Below, one piece after another: positions 24,092 to 32,950 of a stretch of DNA of 64,000 bases. A program made the position numbers and the translations under genes. Position 1 is the first letter of the stretch. Each line of letters opens with the position of its first letter. The notes beneath the pieces were generated by a model. It ran no database searches. It was given only the letters and a program-made list of their open reading frames with translations, and was not told the DNA's origin. Origin of the DNA: an uncultured bacterium. GTDB lineage: Bacteria; Edwardsbacteria; AC1; EtOH8. The stretch spans positions 558,001-622,000 of the forward strand of contig CALMGM010000005.1 in assembly GCA_937863685.1 (NCBI GenBank), in the 5' to 3' direction.

Positions 24092-25411
24092 TCAGCTTCG
24101 TTCCAGTTTTTTCAGCAGCCAGTGCTCCCAGTAACCGCACATCTCATCATTGGGGACCTTGAGCCTTTTCCGGGCCGAGGGGCATCCCCCCATGCATATC
24201 GGCAGGTAGGCGCAGTTCCCGCAGGCCGCCTCTTTGAAGGGGTTGTTCTGGAACCACTCCCAATATTTCTGGTTGGGGACCAGCTCTCCGTTCTTTATAC
24301 AGCCGACCTCCTCCCCGGGATCGGTCCTCTCGGCGCACTTGTAGACCGCGGCCCCGGGGCCGATAAAAAAGGTCTTCTGCTGGTCCGCCCCGCAGTAGTT
24401 CAGCTTGGTGTAGAAGACGTTTGACCGGCTTTCCAGGTTGCTTTTTTTATCGTCCAGTTCCCTGATAACTGCGTAGATCGACTGCTGGATCTGCTGGTGC
24501 TCCCTTCCGGTGAAGCAGTCGGTGTCCTGGTGGCGCTCCATCTCTCCGCCCATGTACTGCCGGAGATTCCCGATGCTGATGTTCACCCTGGGGCTCCTGA
24601 AGACCGGTTCCTTTTTGATCAGCTCCACCACCCCCGGGTAGTTGTTCCGGTTGGTGTTTATCCGCACATCCACCTGGGAAAAATGCCTTTCGGCGGTGCG
24701 GATGGCATCCATCACCTGCCGGAAGGTGCCGGCCCCGTTCTTTAATCTGCGGGTGCTGTTGTGGTCGGCCTCGTTCCCGTCGATGGAGATCTGGAGCCCG
24801 TCGATGTTGGCCTTCCGCAGCCGGTCGGCCGTCCGCTCCGTCAGCAGGTAGCCGTTGGTAAGTATGTAGTCCCTGGCCCTTTCGATGTCCAGCTCCCGGC
24901 ATATCCGGCCGATCTCGGAGGACAGCCTTTCGATCAGGTCCAGGCACAGCAGCGGCTCCCCGCCGTAAAGCCCGTAGCTGAAGGCTTCCGGCTTCATCTC
25001 CTTCAGCTCCTTTCTCAGAAACAGCTTGATCTCGGCGATGTCGTTCTCGGACAGCCGCTGGTGCGATTTGTTGTGCTCGAAACAGTAGGGGCAGGCGAAA
25101 TTGCAGTTGGTGGTGGGGATTATGGTGATGGTCAGTCTCTTGCCGCCGAACACCCCCCGGTAATAGCGGTATTTGAGCATCTCCATCTCGTCGATGCCGG
25201 CCTCCAGCAAAAACCCGTTATCCCGCAGCAGGGAAACTTCGCTTTCGGCCAGGGCGCTTATCCTTTGGGGGTCCTCCAAAACGCCCCTGATCTTTCCGGC
25301 GTGCTCCCGGTCCAGTTTCAACAGGCCGGTGGTAAAAGTGTTGTACAGCAGGGTCTTCTCCCTGTTCTCCTGCCAGACATTGAACCGTGAAGCCTTGTAA
25401 GTTGCCGTCAT
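24092..25411 (-). CDS. Radical SAM/SPASM peptide maturase
   Basis: ATG 25411 is chosen (AAAGGGAGGCAGG just upstream), giving 439 residues; the frame is open back to 25507. The radical SAM cluster C-x3-C-x2-C lies at 103-107-110 (NCNFACPYCFE). SAM-binding strands follow, with YGGEPLL and ISIDG. A C-terminal SPASM domain binds extra Fe-S clusters (CGNCAYLPICMGGCPSARK plus a last MCGYW). The first 90 residues contain a PqqD/RRE-like region. It is of the kind that modifies ribosomal peptides, and the 41-residue six-Cys peptide downstream is the likely substrate. Confidence 0.9.
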   Translation of the reverse strand: MTATYKASRFNVWQENREKTLLYNTFTTGLLKLDREHAGKIRGVLEDPQRISALAESEVSLLRDNGFLLEAGIDEMEMLKYRYYRGVFGGKRLTITIIPTTNCNFACPYCFEHNKSHQRLSENDIAEIKLFLRKELKEMKPEAFSYGLYGGEPLLCLDLIERLSSEIGRICRELDIERARDYILTNGYLLTERTADRLRKANIDGLQISIDGNEADHNSTRRLKNGAGTFRQVMDAIRTAERHFSQVDVRINTNRNNYPGVVELIKKEPVFRSPRVNISIGNLRQYMGGEMERHQDTDCFTGREHQQIQQSIYAVIRELDDKKSNLESRSNVFYTKLNYCGADQQKTFFIGPGAAVYKCAERTDPGEEVGCIKNGELVPNQKYWEWFQNNPFKEAACGNCAYLPICMGGCPSARKRLKVPNDEMCGYWEHWLLKKLERS

Positions 25412-25907
25412 CCTGCCTCCCTTTAAGTTGTTGGTGCTTTCTGTTTCCGGGGCCCGCCCCGGCTTTTCCCTGCAAAAAAACGCCGCCCTGCGACCCAGCC
25501 AGTCCAACCGAGTGCCGCATGGCGGCTATCCCAAGCACCGGTCCTTATGCCTGGTGAATTCCGGCTTCAAACTCTTTTCACCAGGGAACGCAGATGCTTT
25601 CTGCTTTATGTACGTTAAACTGCACGCCTGTCCCGCATCTCCCCTAATAAGGGGAGAACCAGGGGGCTGTCCCAAGGCAAATCCTTTTAATAAATATTTG
25701 CTTTTCGTCATTCTGAGCCCGGCAAACCTGCCCGCCAAGCCGAAGAATCTTTATCGGCGTAGATCCTTCGTTTGCTAAACTAAATGCCCCTCTCAGGATG
25801 ACGCGCCAAAAACTTTATGAATTTTAAGCTTTGTACTTTAAACCAAAGACGCAGATGCTTCTGTTCTTTGAACCTTAGACTTTGAACTTTAAACTGATGC
25901 ATGTTCC
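25412..25907. other. 496-bp intergenic region with a long-distance repeat
   Basis: No gene is supported. It contains the second copy of the 116-bp repeat (25706-25821) and a CCCGCATCTCCCCTAATAAG phrase near 25631 that matches 7666. AT-rich ACTTTAAAC-type text as in other gaps follows. Confidence 0.6.
25706..25821. repeat. 116-bp dispersed repeat, copy B
   Basis: Same orientation and about 97% identical to 7725-7840, 18 kb away. Both copies sit in gene-poor gaps. Confidence 0.85.
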
Positions 25908-26534
25908 TCATCCCCTCCCGTACTCGCTCCGGGCGGCAAAGCCCTCCATCCGCATCAGGGCCCGCAGGCTTTCCAGCCGGTCCTGCAGCCGGGATATCCG
26001 GGTCCCCATCTCATCCAGCCGGATGTCCCTCACCCCCAGCTTCTTCAGGATGCGATCCATGTTATGGTAGTGGAAATATCCCTGCAGATACTCGGCCAGA
26101 TCGTTCCGGCGCACCGTCCGGAAGAACAGCCGGTAGCCGGACCCCTGCCCTCCCTGGCCGGTCAGGCGGCGCCAGATCTCTTTTTTGGTCTTGGCGCCGG
26201 AGAAGTACCGCAGCCAGCGCTCCAGGCACAGCTCCCGGGCCAGGAACAGCCGGTCATCCCGGGCCCTTTGCAGCTGGCCCTCGATGACGGCCAGCTCGCT
26301 GAAGATGTTTATCGGCGCCCAGATATAGGCCTCGTTCATCCCCCGGCCGGCCTCCTTGAGGAAAGAACTGAGCTGGTAGCGCTGCTTGCAGCGGCAGCAG
26401 TTCATCTCCCAATGCTCGTCGAACAGGCCGCCTTTATCGTAGTAGCTGTGGACAGTATAATAGCTTTTGCCGCAGGGGCATTTGTACTTTTGCTGCTGAT
26501 TGGGCGATGCCATGTCTGATCCTCCGGAAGGCAT
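25908..26534 (-). CDS. Hypothetical zinc-ribbon protein
   Basis: 208 residues. The N-terminus has two Cys pairs, CPCG near 19-22 and CCRC near 46-49, arranged like a zinc ribbon. The rest is helical and rich in Arg, Leu and Glu, with a coiled-coil-like end (RISRLQDRLESLRALMRMEG). It could bind nucleic acid. The alternative ATG at MASPNQQQ (about 8 codons in) is possible. It is last in a three-gene run with the 111-residue protein and the LCAT-like hydrolase. Confidence 0.6.
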   Translation of the reverse strand: MPSGGSDMASPNQQQKYKCPCGKSYYTVHSYYDKGGLFDEHWEMNCCRCKQRYQLSSFLKEAGRGMNEAYIWAPINIFSELAVIEGQLQRARDDRLFLARELCLERWLRYFSGAKTKKEIWRRLTGQGGQGSGYRLFFRTVRRNDLAEYLQGYFHYHNMDRILKKLGVRDIRLDEMGTRISRLQDRLESLRALMRMEGFAARSEYGRG

Positions 26535-26590
26535 TTATTGCGGTTGATGTAAGGCGGCAACGGCCGGTCCGCCGGCCGCCATCCCCGGTT

Positions 26591-26926
26591 CTACAGCTTG
26601 GTCTCCCCGTTCTGCTCCAGATCGAACAGGGCCCGGAGCCCGTAATAAAAACGTTCCTTCTCCAGGGCGTTCTCCCACTGTCTCAGGATCGGAAAGGCGT
26701 CCAGGCTTTTCTCCTTCAATTTGGCCCCCAGCTGGTCCTGCTTTCTCTTTCGGGACTCCTGGGCCGATTTGACCCAGGCATAGGGGACCGTCTTGCCCTT
26801 GCTGCGCAGGATCAGGTAGGCTTCGGAGGCGTTCCCCCCGGTGGTCTCAAAAAGGCCCGGCCGCTTGACGTTTCTTTCCGCCGCCGGGGCTTCTTTGGTC
26901 TTTTCCCCTTCCGGATTGCCGTTCAT
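26591..26926 (-). CDS. Hypothetical charged protein (111 aa)
   Basis: A soluble, Lys/Glu-rich protein with a disordered start (EGEKTKEAPAAERNVKRPG) and a core that contains EAYLILRSKGKTVPYAWVKS and a helical end. No family is recognised. It sits between the LCAT-like hydrolase (63 bp upstream) and the zinc-ribbon protein (56 bp downstream) and may be co-transcribed. Confidence 0.5.
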   Translation of the reverse strand: MNGNPEGEKTKEAPAAERNVKRPGLFETTGGNASEAYLILRSKGKTVPYAWVKSAQESRKRKQDQLGAKLKEKSLDAFPILRQWENALEKERFYYGLRALFDLEQNGETKL

Positions 26927-26989
26927 GCTCTTTCCTTTCGTTTGTATTTTTGATTTTTATCAACCGGGGCTTCCGGTCGATCATCGGCC

Positions 26990-28240
26990 TCAGAACCGGC
27001 AGATGGGCTCCCGGTCCAGCTTATCCACCTGGTCGGGGGTGAATTTGGGCAGTTGCTCCATCTCCGTCAGCTTGAATTCGGTCCGCACCGTCTTGATGGC
27101 CTTTCCGGTCAGGAATGATATCACCAGGTCCTGAATCAGGTCGTAAGCGCAGAACGAGGCGTGGAAACCTGCCACCTTGCCCAGGTCCAGTTCCCAGTCG
27201 CCCACTTTCTTTTTGGTGACGCAGGCCTGGTAAATGCCTTCGCAGTAAGTGCTGATGGCCGGCACCGTGCCGTCGCCGATGGAGTCGCAGCGGTCGTCCC
27301 GGGGAAAGTTATACTCCGGCGGCTGGCGGCTGCCGACGTTGACCTCCCGCATGGTCCTCTCCCCTTTGCCGTATATCATCAGGACGTTCTTCCTGAATTC
27401 CGGCGAGAAATCCCGGGCGTTGCGGTAATAATTGTAGGTGTTGCCCAGATGGCGGGCCAGCACCTCCGGCCCGATCTGGGCGGCCACGTTCTCCTGCCAG
27501 CTGGAGGGGTCGAATATGTTCACCGGTTCGCCTTTTCTCTCCACCGCCGGGCAGGGCCACAGCAGCTTTTCGTCCGGGTTTCCGAAACCGTCATACGGCA
27601 GCAGGTCGTACACCCCGGGCAGGGTCCGGGCAAAGCGTCTCTTGCCCTTGCGGGTGAACCAGTCGAAGAACCAGGCCTCGCCCATTATCAGATGCTTCAG
27701 GGCATACAGCGAGCCCCTTAAGGGGGAAGCCAGCATCACCAGCCGGTTTATCCGGCTTTCTCCCAACAGCACCGTGGCGTAATGCTTGGCCAGGCACCCT
27801 CCCATGCTGTGCCCCACGATATTCACCTTATCCACCTTGATCTTTTGGTCGCGGTAAAGGGGGTGGAGGTCGCTTTTGCGGATGATCAGCTCCACGAAAT
27901 CCGCCAGTTTAACGGCATTATGGCTGATGGAGTGTCTCCAGTCATAGGGAAATACGTAGGTTTTGACGCATTCCCCTTTATTCAAATCCAGCGGCAGATT
28001 CTCCCGCAGTTCGGCTATCATCTCGCCGTACACCAGGGAGATCACCTCGTTCTGGTATATCAGCCGGTCCAGCTGGCGGTCGTATTCCCCGTTATCGTCC
28101 AGCATCACCGGGTCGAAATCGGTCATCATTTTATCGAAGACCGGATTGTAGATCGTCTGGTGATCCAGCGGGTAGTGATCAGACAGGGATGTCCCCATGA
28201 TCCCGGGGATGAATATTATAGGATAGCTGTTCTTCTCCAT
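26990..28240 (-). CDS. LCAT-like alpha/beta hydrolase (lipase/acyltransferase)
   Basis: 416 residues. It begins with PIIFIPGIMGTSL, the oxyanion-loop start of lecithin:cholesterol acyltransferase-like enzymes, then VFPYDWR (about 92-98). The nucleophile elbow GHSMGG lies near 142-147 (Ser nucleophile). Later SIGDGTVP supplies a likely Asp and GFHASF a likely His. Such enzymes cut or transfer acyl chains on lipids. There is no signal peptide, so it acts in the cytoplasm or leaves by another route. It leads a three-gene run with two hypotheticals. Confidence 0.8.
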   Translation of the reverse strand: MEKNSYPIIFIPGIMGTSLSDHYPLDHQTIYNPVFDKMMTDFDPVMLDDNGEYDRQLDRLIYQNEVISLVYGEMIAELRENLPLDLNKGECVKTYVFPYDWRHSISHNAVKLADFVELIIRKSDLHPLYRDQKIKVDKVNIVGHSMGGCLAKHYATVLLGESRINRLVMLASPLRGSLYALKHLIMGEAWFFDWFTRKGKRRFARTLPGVYDLLPYDGFGNPDEKLLWPCPAVERKGEPVNIFDPSSWQENVAAQIGPEVLARHLGNTYNYYRNARDFSPEFRKNVLMIYGKGERTMREVNVGSRQPPEYNFPRDDRCDSIGDGTVPAISTYCEGIYQACVTKKKVGDWELDLGKVAGFHASFCAYDLIQDLVISFLTGKAIKTVRTEFKLTEMEQLPKFTPDQVDKLDREPICRF

Positions 28241-28404
28241 TTTATATCGCCTTTATCAAATACCGGACACCGCCGGAGGTTGAGCCTTATTTTCTTTCAA
28301 ACTTACTATTCCGTTGATCGACAGCCAACTGGCTTTTATTTTATATTCCCAAGATTCATGCCAAATGACAGGTTAATATTGGTTCAGCCAAAATCATGCA
28401 TTAC

Positions 28405-28422
28405 AATATGTTACAACATATT
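28405..28422. promoter_or_regulatory. Perfect palindrome, possible operator
   Basis: AATATGTT-AC-AACATATT, 8-bp arms, 165 bp upstream of the LCAT-like hydrolase start. A regulator-binding role is a guess. Confidence 0.45.
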
Positions 28423-28449
28423 TACCAATCGGTTTCATTAAGAAAGAAA

Positions 28450-28480
28450 AAGCCGGTGAGACATTCCGTCTCACCGGCTT
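28450..28480 (-). terminator. Rho-independent terminator (minus)
   Basis: AAGCCGGTGAGAC pairs with GTCTCACCGGCTT (13 bp) around a 5-nt loop and is followed on the minus strand by TTTCTTTCTT. It ends transcription from the 28729-34682 gene group. Confidence 0.88.
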
Positions 28481-28728
28481 ACGCTGGTAAAGTATCTTAT
28501 TGTTATAAGTATTTATTATTTTATTAGTTAGTTGAATTGTGACATTACGGCACAATATTTTTAAATGTCACACTTCTGTGGGATCTTTATTCTGTAAAAG
28601 TTCGGCGGGTTCATCCCGATTGATCTGAATCCCGTCATGGCAGCTGGAATATTGTCCCGCTTAGATATAGCCCTGCCCGGTATTTATCAAGGGCCGGTAT
28701 GGCCGCTTCAGCCGGGGAATACCCTTTA

Positions 28729-30303
28729 TTATTTGGCCCGGCCGTGGTCTTTCCAGAAAAATTTTGTCAGGCCGTTTTCTCCCCCGATCCATAATGTTCC
28801 ATCAACCGACAATAGACCGGTCACCAGATCATCCAGCAGCCCGTCATCCTTGCGGTAAACGGTCCACAGGATCTTCTCCTTGTCAAGACGCACCAGCCCG
28901 GCGTCGGTGCCGATCCAGAGGTTATTTTCATCGGCAGTCAGGCACAAAGCCCGTCCGGCGTTGTAATTGCCCGCCCGGGGATATTTCTCCCAGGCCGAGG
29001 TCCTTCGGTCGTAGCGCAGCAGCAGGTCCGGGGTCAGCCACCAGACCCAGGGCCCGTCGACGGCCACCCCCAGGACCTGGTCGTCCAGCTCCGGCGGGGA
29101 GCTGTTGTCGTAGCGGAATATCTTAAGGCTGTCCGACCGGTCCAGCATCAGGCCGCCCCGGCTGGTGGCCAGGTATATAAACCGCTGATCGAAGGCCATC
29201 TGATAAATTATCCTGTCATCCTGCCCCTCCCACCGGTCGGCTCTTTTCCCGGCCCTAAGCAGGTAGATGGCCGGGCCGGACCTGGTGCCGATCCACAGGG
29301 TGTCGGATTGCAGCAGCAGCGAGGTGACCATGTCGTCTGGCAGTCCGTCATAACGGGATATGGTGGAAGCGAAATCGTCCCCCCGCTTGAGGGCGATGAT
29401 CCCCCGGTCGGTCCCGATGAACACCCTTTTCCCGTCAAAGGCCAGGCAGTTCAGACGGTAGCCCGTCAGATCAAGGTTGAACAGTTTGTTCAGCTGCTGC
29501 CATTGGTCCCGGCCGTCGTCTATCAGCGTCACCCCGCCCGGTCCGGTTATGCCCACTGTGCCGCCGCTGGCGTACAGCCCGGTGACGCCGGTGCTGGCCA
29601 AAAATCCGCTGGTCAACTGGGTCTTTTCTCTGGTTATCAGGTCATACTTCCACAGCCCCAGCCCGGCATAAGCCGCCCAGGCATAGTTGCCGGTGAACTC
29701 CGTGGCATAGGCGGTCAGCTGGTGCCGGCCGGCCCAGTTGTCCCAGACCGGCTGGGCCAGGAAATACAGCTGTCCGCTGGACCTCAGCGCCTCGGCATCG
29801 GCCCGCCCGAACCATTCCAGCTGCTGGGGAACGGCCGCGTCCTTATTGCACTTTCCCGACCAACGGTCGCACTGATAATATCCTCCGGGGGTTTGGACCC
29901 AGATCCCCCGGCCGTCAAAGGCCACCCGGATGATGGTCTGGGGAAGGTAGATGGCGGGGTTTTGCATGTCGGATATCATGCGGTAGGGGATCATCTTGTC
30001 GGCATAGACAAAGTAGAGGTCATTGAAGTAATGATCCAGGGCCGCAAACTGGTAGCTGCCGGAGGGCAGGTGCCCGATGAACGAGAAATCCCATTTGTCG
30101 AACAGCTTGTCGTACCTGGCCCCGGAGACCGAGGAAAAAGCGTACACATAGCGGGTATCGGAAATGATGGTCCTGATGTCGCCCTCGAAGGTGGTGCCGC
30201 CGAAGTTCCGGTACTGGCGCCATTCAGTTTGAAAGGCCGCTGCGCCGGCTCCCAGCCAGGCCGAAGCCAGCAGCAGGATGATTGTCCTTGCAGTGTTCTT
30301 CAT
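28729..30303 (-). CDS. Secreted beta-propeller protein (two-component-regulator-propeller-like)
   Basis: The start at ATG 30303 is chosen because it begins a signal peptide (MKNTARTIILLLASAWLGAG then AAAFQTEW); the frame is open to 30357. The mature protein of about 500 residues is built of repeated blades with the motifs LWIGT-[DR]-[AR]-G, [VI]FIGTDRGI and TLWIGGENGLTKF. These are typical of the propeller repeats seen in hybrid sensor kinases, but no kinase follows. It probably acts in the periplasm or on the cell surface. It follows the 30312-30863 lipoprotein gene by 8 bp. Confidence 0.75.
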   Translation of the reverse strand: MKNTARTIILLLASAWLGAGAAAFQTEWRQYRNFGGTTFEGDIRTIISDTRYVYAFSSVSGARYDKLFDKWDFSFIGHLPSGSYQFAALDHYFNDLYFVYADKMIPYRMISDMQNPAIYLPQTIIRVAFDGRGIWVQTPGGYYQCDRWSGKCNKDAAVPQQLEWFGRADAEALRSSGQLYFLAQPVWDNWAGRHQLTAYATEFTGNYAWAAYAGLGLWKYDLITREKTQLTSGFLASTGVTGLYASGGTVGITGPGGVTLIDDGRDQWQQLNKLFNLDLTGYRLNCLAFDGKRVFIGTDRGIIALKRGDDFASTISRYDGLPDDMVTSLLLQSDTLWIGTRSGPAIYLLRAGKRADRWEGQDDRIIYQMAFDQRFIYLATSRGGLMLDRSDSLKIFRYDNSSPPELDDQVLGVAVDGPWVWWLTPDLLLRYDRRTSAWEKYPRAGNYNAGRALCLTADENNLWIGTDAGLVRLDKEKILWTVYRKDDGLLDDLVTGLLSVDGTLWIGGENGLTKFFWKDHGRAK

Positions 30304-30311
30304 AGATCTGG

Positions 30312-30863
30312 TCAGGGAGCCGGGAAAACAAGACTGCCGTCGGGCTGGTAAACCCATTTAAAAGTGGCCTCGGCAATACTGCTGCTATCAACCGTGATTT
30401 TGGTGATAAGTATCTTGGCATATTTATTCTGGTGCGCCCTGACCGCAATTGTTTGATATGCCGACAAATCGAATATTGGGGAAACAAATCCCGCCGTGTC
30501 CGAAATAGCCGCCAAAGAATCAAAAAAGGCGTAAGCCGAGGCCGAATCCAACGCGGAATTCAGCAGTTTAAAGGCCGAGTTGTGATCAATCGACCAAAAG
30601 TACGGCATGCCGGTGGAGGATGAAATCTTTACCGAAACATCCGGGTAGACCTGGCTGCTGTTGGGATAAAATATCACCCGGGCGGTCGAGAATAAAAATC
30701 CGCTGCCGTCATAATTTGCCACGGCTTTATTGTCAACGGTGACGGTGCCCGATGTGGGATATGCCGGATCGTCCGGATCGTCCGTCTCGACCGGTTTGGC
30801 GCAGGACAATAAAAGATACACCGCCGTTAACAATAAATACGCATTACGGGTTCTGCCTGGCAT
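30312..30863 (-). CDS. Lipoprotein of unknown function
   Basis: 183 residues. A lipobox is clear: hydrophobic segment LLLTAVYLLLS followed by the Cys at about 21 (LLSC-AKPV), then an Asp/Pro-rich linker DDPDDPAYPTSG and a beta-type domain. The upstream gene (M20 amidohydrolase) overlaps its start by 20 bp and the propeller gene follows, so all are co-transcribed. Confidence 0.7.
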   Translation of the reverse strand: MPGRTRNAYLLLTAVYLLLSCAKPVETDDPDDPAYPTSGTVTVDNKAVANYDGSGFLFSTARVIFYPNSSQVYPDVSVKISSSTGMPYFWSIDHNSAFKLLNSALDSASAYAFFDSLAAISDTAGFVSPIFDLSAYQTIAVRAHQNKYAKILITKITVDSSSIAEATFKWVYQPDGSLVFPAP

Positions 30864-32052
30864 TCATGGCTCCTTGCTGCCGGGATAAATAATTTAATGC
30901 TATTTCCGCCAGGATCCCGGCTCCCAGCGGAAGCGCCTTTTCATCTATGGCGAATTTGGGATGATGCCAGGGGTAGGAGGTGGCCCCATCTTTGCGGCTC
31001 CCCAGCCTTACAAAAGCCCCGGGGGCCTTTTGCAGAAAGTAGGCCATGTCCTCTCCGCCCATCATGGGCTCGGAGATGCGGACCACCGCCCTTTTGCCGC
31101 AAAGCGAGATTATCACTTTTTCGCAGAGATCGATCATTCCCGGATCGTTGACCAGCACGGGATAACCCCTCTCATAACTCAAACTGGCCTTCAGGCCGTT
31201 GGCCCGGGCAATGCCCTCGGCCATTTGCCCGATCCAGACCGGCATCATTTTGGCGGAATGGGGATCGATGGTCCGCGCGGTTCCGGTCAAAATGGCCTGC
31301 TGGGGGATTATGTTATGCTTGCTGCCGGCCTGGACCTGGCCGACGGTCACCACCGCCGGCCAGACCGGGTCGACCCGGCGGCTGACTATGGTCTGCAGCC
31401 CGGTTATTATCTGGGCCGCTGCGGTCACCGGGTCCAGACAGTCGTGGGGCCGGGCGGCATGGCCTCCTTTTCCGGCAATGGTGATCTCGAAGTTATCCGA
31501 GGCCGCCATCATCGGCCCCTTGCGAAGTCCCGCCTGGCCGGTGGGAAGCGAAGAATCAAGGTGAAAGGCAAAGACGGCATCCACCCGGGGAGCTTCCAGG
31601 GCCCCGTCCCGGATCATTCCCAGGGCGCCGCCGGGGGGCGTCTCCTCCCCCGGCTGGAAAAGAAACTTCACTTGCCCGGCGATGTCTTTTCTTTGGCGGG
31701 ACAACAGCCTGGCCGCCCCCAATAGCATCGCCATATGGCCGTCATGCCCGCAGGCATGCATGATCCCCGGGTTTTTTGAAGCATAGGAAGTTCTGTTGTC
31801 CTCATCGACCGGCAGGGCGTCCATGTCGGCCCTCAGGGCCACGGTCCTTCCCTTGCGGCCGCCCTGGAGCAGGCCCACCACCCCGGTGCCGCCGACCCTG
31901 GATCTGACCATTATCCCAAGTTTTTTTAATTCGGCCGCCACCGCCCGGGAGGTCTGAAATTCCCTGAACGAAAGCTCGGGATTTTTGTGGAAATGTCTCC
32001 GCCAGGCTATGACGTAACTGTCGATGCCGGGGGGCCTCTTCATCAATCTCAC
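30844..32052 (-). CDS. M20D family amidohydrolase (N-acyl amino acid or peptide deacylase)
   Basis: 402 residues. Metal ligands are arranged as in M20D enzymes: ADMDALPV with the Asp near 94, HACGHDGHM near 109-117, and the Glu pair in PGEE near 145. A late H-x-x-K (HHPK) sits near the end. The dimerisation domain with GKGGHAARPH is present. Likely reactions are removal of acyl groups from amino acids or small peptides. A second ATG three codons in (MKRPPG) could be the start. It overlaps the diguanylate cyclase gene by 4 bp. Confidence 0.9.
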   Translation of the reverse strand: MRLMKRPPGIDSYVIAWRRHFHKNPELSFREFQTSRAVAAELKKLGIMVRSRVGGTGVVGLLQGGRKGRTVALRADMDALPVDEDNRTSYASKNPGIMHACGHDGHMAMLLGAARLLSRQRKDIAGQVKFLFQPGEETPPGGALGMIRDGALEAPRVDAVFAFHLDSSLPTGQAGLRKGPMMAASDNFEITIAGKGGHAARPHDCLDPVTAAAQIITGLQTIVSRRVDPVWPAVVTVGQVQAGSKHNIIPQQAILTGTARTIDPHSAKMMPVWIGQMAEGIARANGLKASLSYERGYPVLVNDPGMIDLCEKVIISLCGKRAVVRISEPMMGGEDMAYFLQKAPGAFVRLGSRKDGATSYPWHHPKFAIDEKALPLGAGILAEIALNYLSRQQGAMNARQNP

Positions 32053-32900
32053 TCCTCCTTGCAGATCCCGTAGGCCTGGTTCTTTCCCAAGGCCTTGGCC
32101 TTATACAGCAATTTGTCGGCGCAATCCAGCAGGTCGATCTTGCTGGCCCCGTCATCGGGGAACGACGCCACTCCGGCGCTGACCGTGATCTTGCCGCCCG
32201 GCATGACCTTTTGGTTGGGAAAGTGTCCGGCGGCAATCTTCTGGCAGATCCGCCCGGCGATGGTCAGGGCCCCTTTCTTCTTGGTGGAGGGCAGGATGAC
32301 GGTGAATTCCTCCCCGCCGTAGCGGGAGGTGGCGTCCACCTTGCGCACCGCCTTCAGCAGGATCTTGGAGATCTCCACCAGCAGCACGTCCCCGGCGATG
32401 TGCCCGTTGGTGTCGTTGTAGATCTTGAAATCATCCACATCGATCATCAGCAGGGAGAATGACAGCCCATAACGCCGGGCCCTCTCCACCTCCTCGTCCA
32501 GGCGGTCCTGGAAAAAACGGTGATTGTACAGCCCCGTCAGGCCGTCGGTCACCGCCGACAGCAGGGTTTTCTCGAACAGGTCTATCTCGATTATCTTGGG
32601 ATTCTGTATCTGCTGCTGGAGGTTGATGAAATAATCCAGCAGGGCCACCCTGACGCCCACATTGCGGTCCAGCTTCCGGCTCATCCCCTGTTTGTGCTGC
32701 AGGATCTTCTCCCAGTGCTGCTTGGCCTGGTTCTCGCTGAAGTGGAGATGGACCAGGGTATATATCAGGTCGCTGTACAGGCTGTCGGCCTTCTCCCGGC
32801 GCACCTCCTCCACCTGCTTCAATATCTCCGCGGTCTCCCCGTTGTCCTGGCCCAGGGAGGAAATGATCTCCTTGGTGAAATTGTTCTTTCGGGATTTCAT
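32049..32900 (-). CDS. GGDEF diguanylate cyclase with inhibitory I-site
   Basis: 283 residues. A helical N-terminal region (1-110) is followed by a GGDEF domain with the active motif GGEEF at 195-199. The metal Asp is in LMIDVDDFK (about 151-159). An I-site R-x-x-D lies at 186-189, five residues before the motif, so product inhibition by c-di-GMP is expected. It makes c-di-GMP in the cytoplasm; the input signal is not evident. It is translationally coupled to the amidohydrolase gene (ATGA-type overlap). Confidence 0.92.
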   Translation of the reverse strand: MKSRKNNFTKEIISSLGQDNGETAEILKQVEEVRREKADSLYSDLIYTLVHLHFSENQAKQHWEKILQHKQGMSRKLDRNVGVRVALLDYFINLQQQIQNPKIIEIDLFEKTLLSAVTDGLTGLYNHRFFQDRLDEEVERARRYGLSFSLLMIDVDDFKIYNDTNGHIAGDVLLVEISKILLKAVRKVDATSRYGGEEFTVILPSTKKKGALTIAGRICQKIAAGHFPNQKVMPGGKITVSAGVASFPDDGASKIDLLDCADKLLYKAKALGKNQAYGICKEE

Positions 32901-32950
32901 GGCTCACCTCATCTGAATATTGCTGATGATATGGAACCGGGCTTGCGGGC

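Larger units (their letters stand above)
28241..28728. other. 488-bp intergenic region with palindromes and a terminator
   Basis: It holds a perfect palindrome (28405-28422), a terminator (28450-28480), and an inverted repeat TGTGACATT/AATGTCACA (28538-28572). No gene is well supported. A 25-codon ATG frame (28561-28638, minus) has no ribosome site. A small RNA ending at the terminator is possible. Confidence 0.5.

Noticed and set aside
28561-28638. 25-codon ATG frame on the minus strand before the terminator at 28450
   Set aside because: No ribosome site and no recognisable family; could be chance in a repeat-rich gap.
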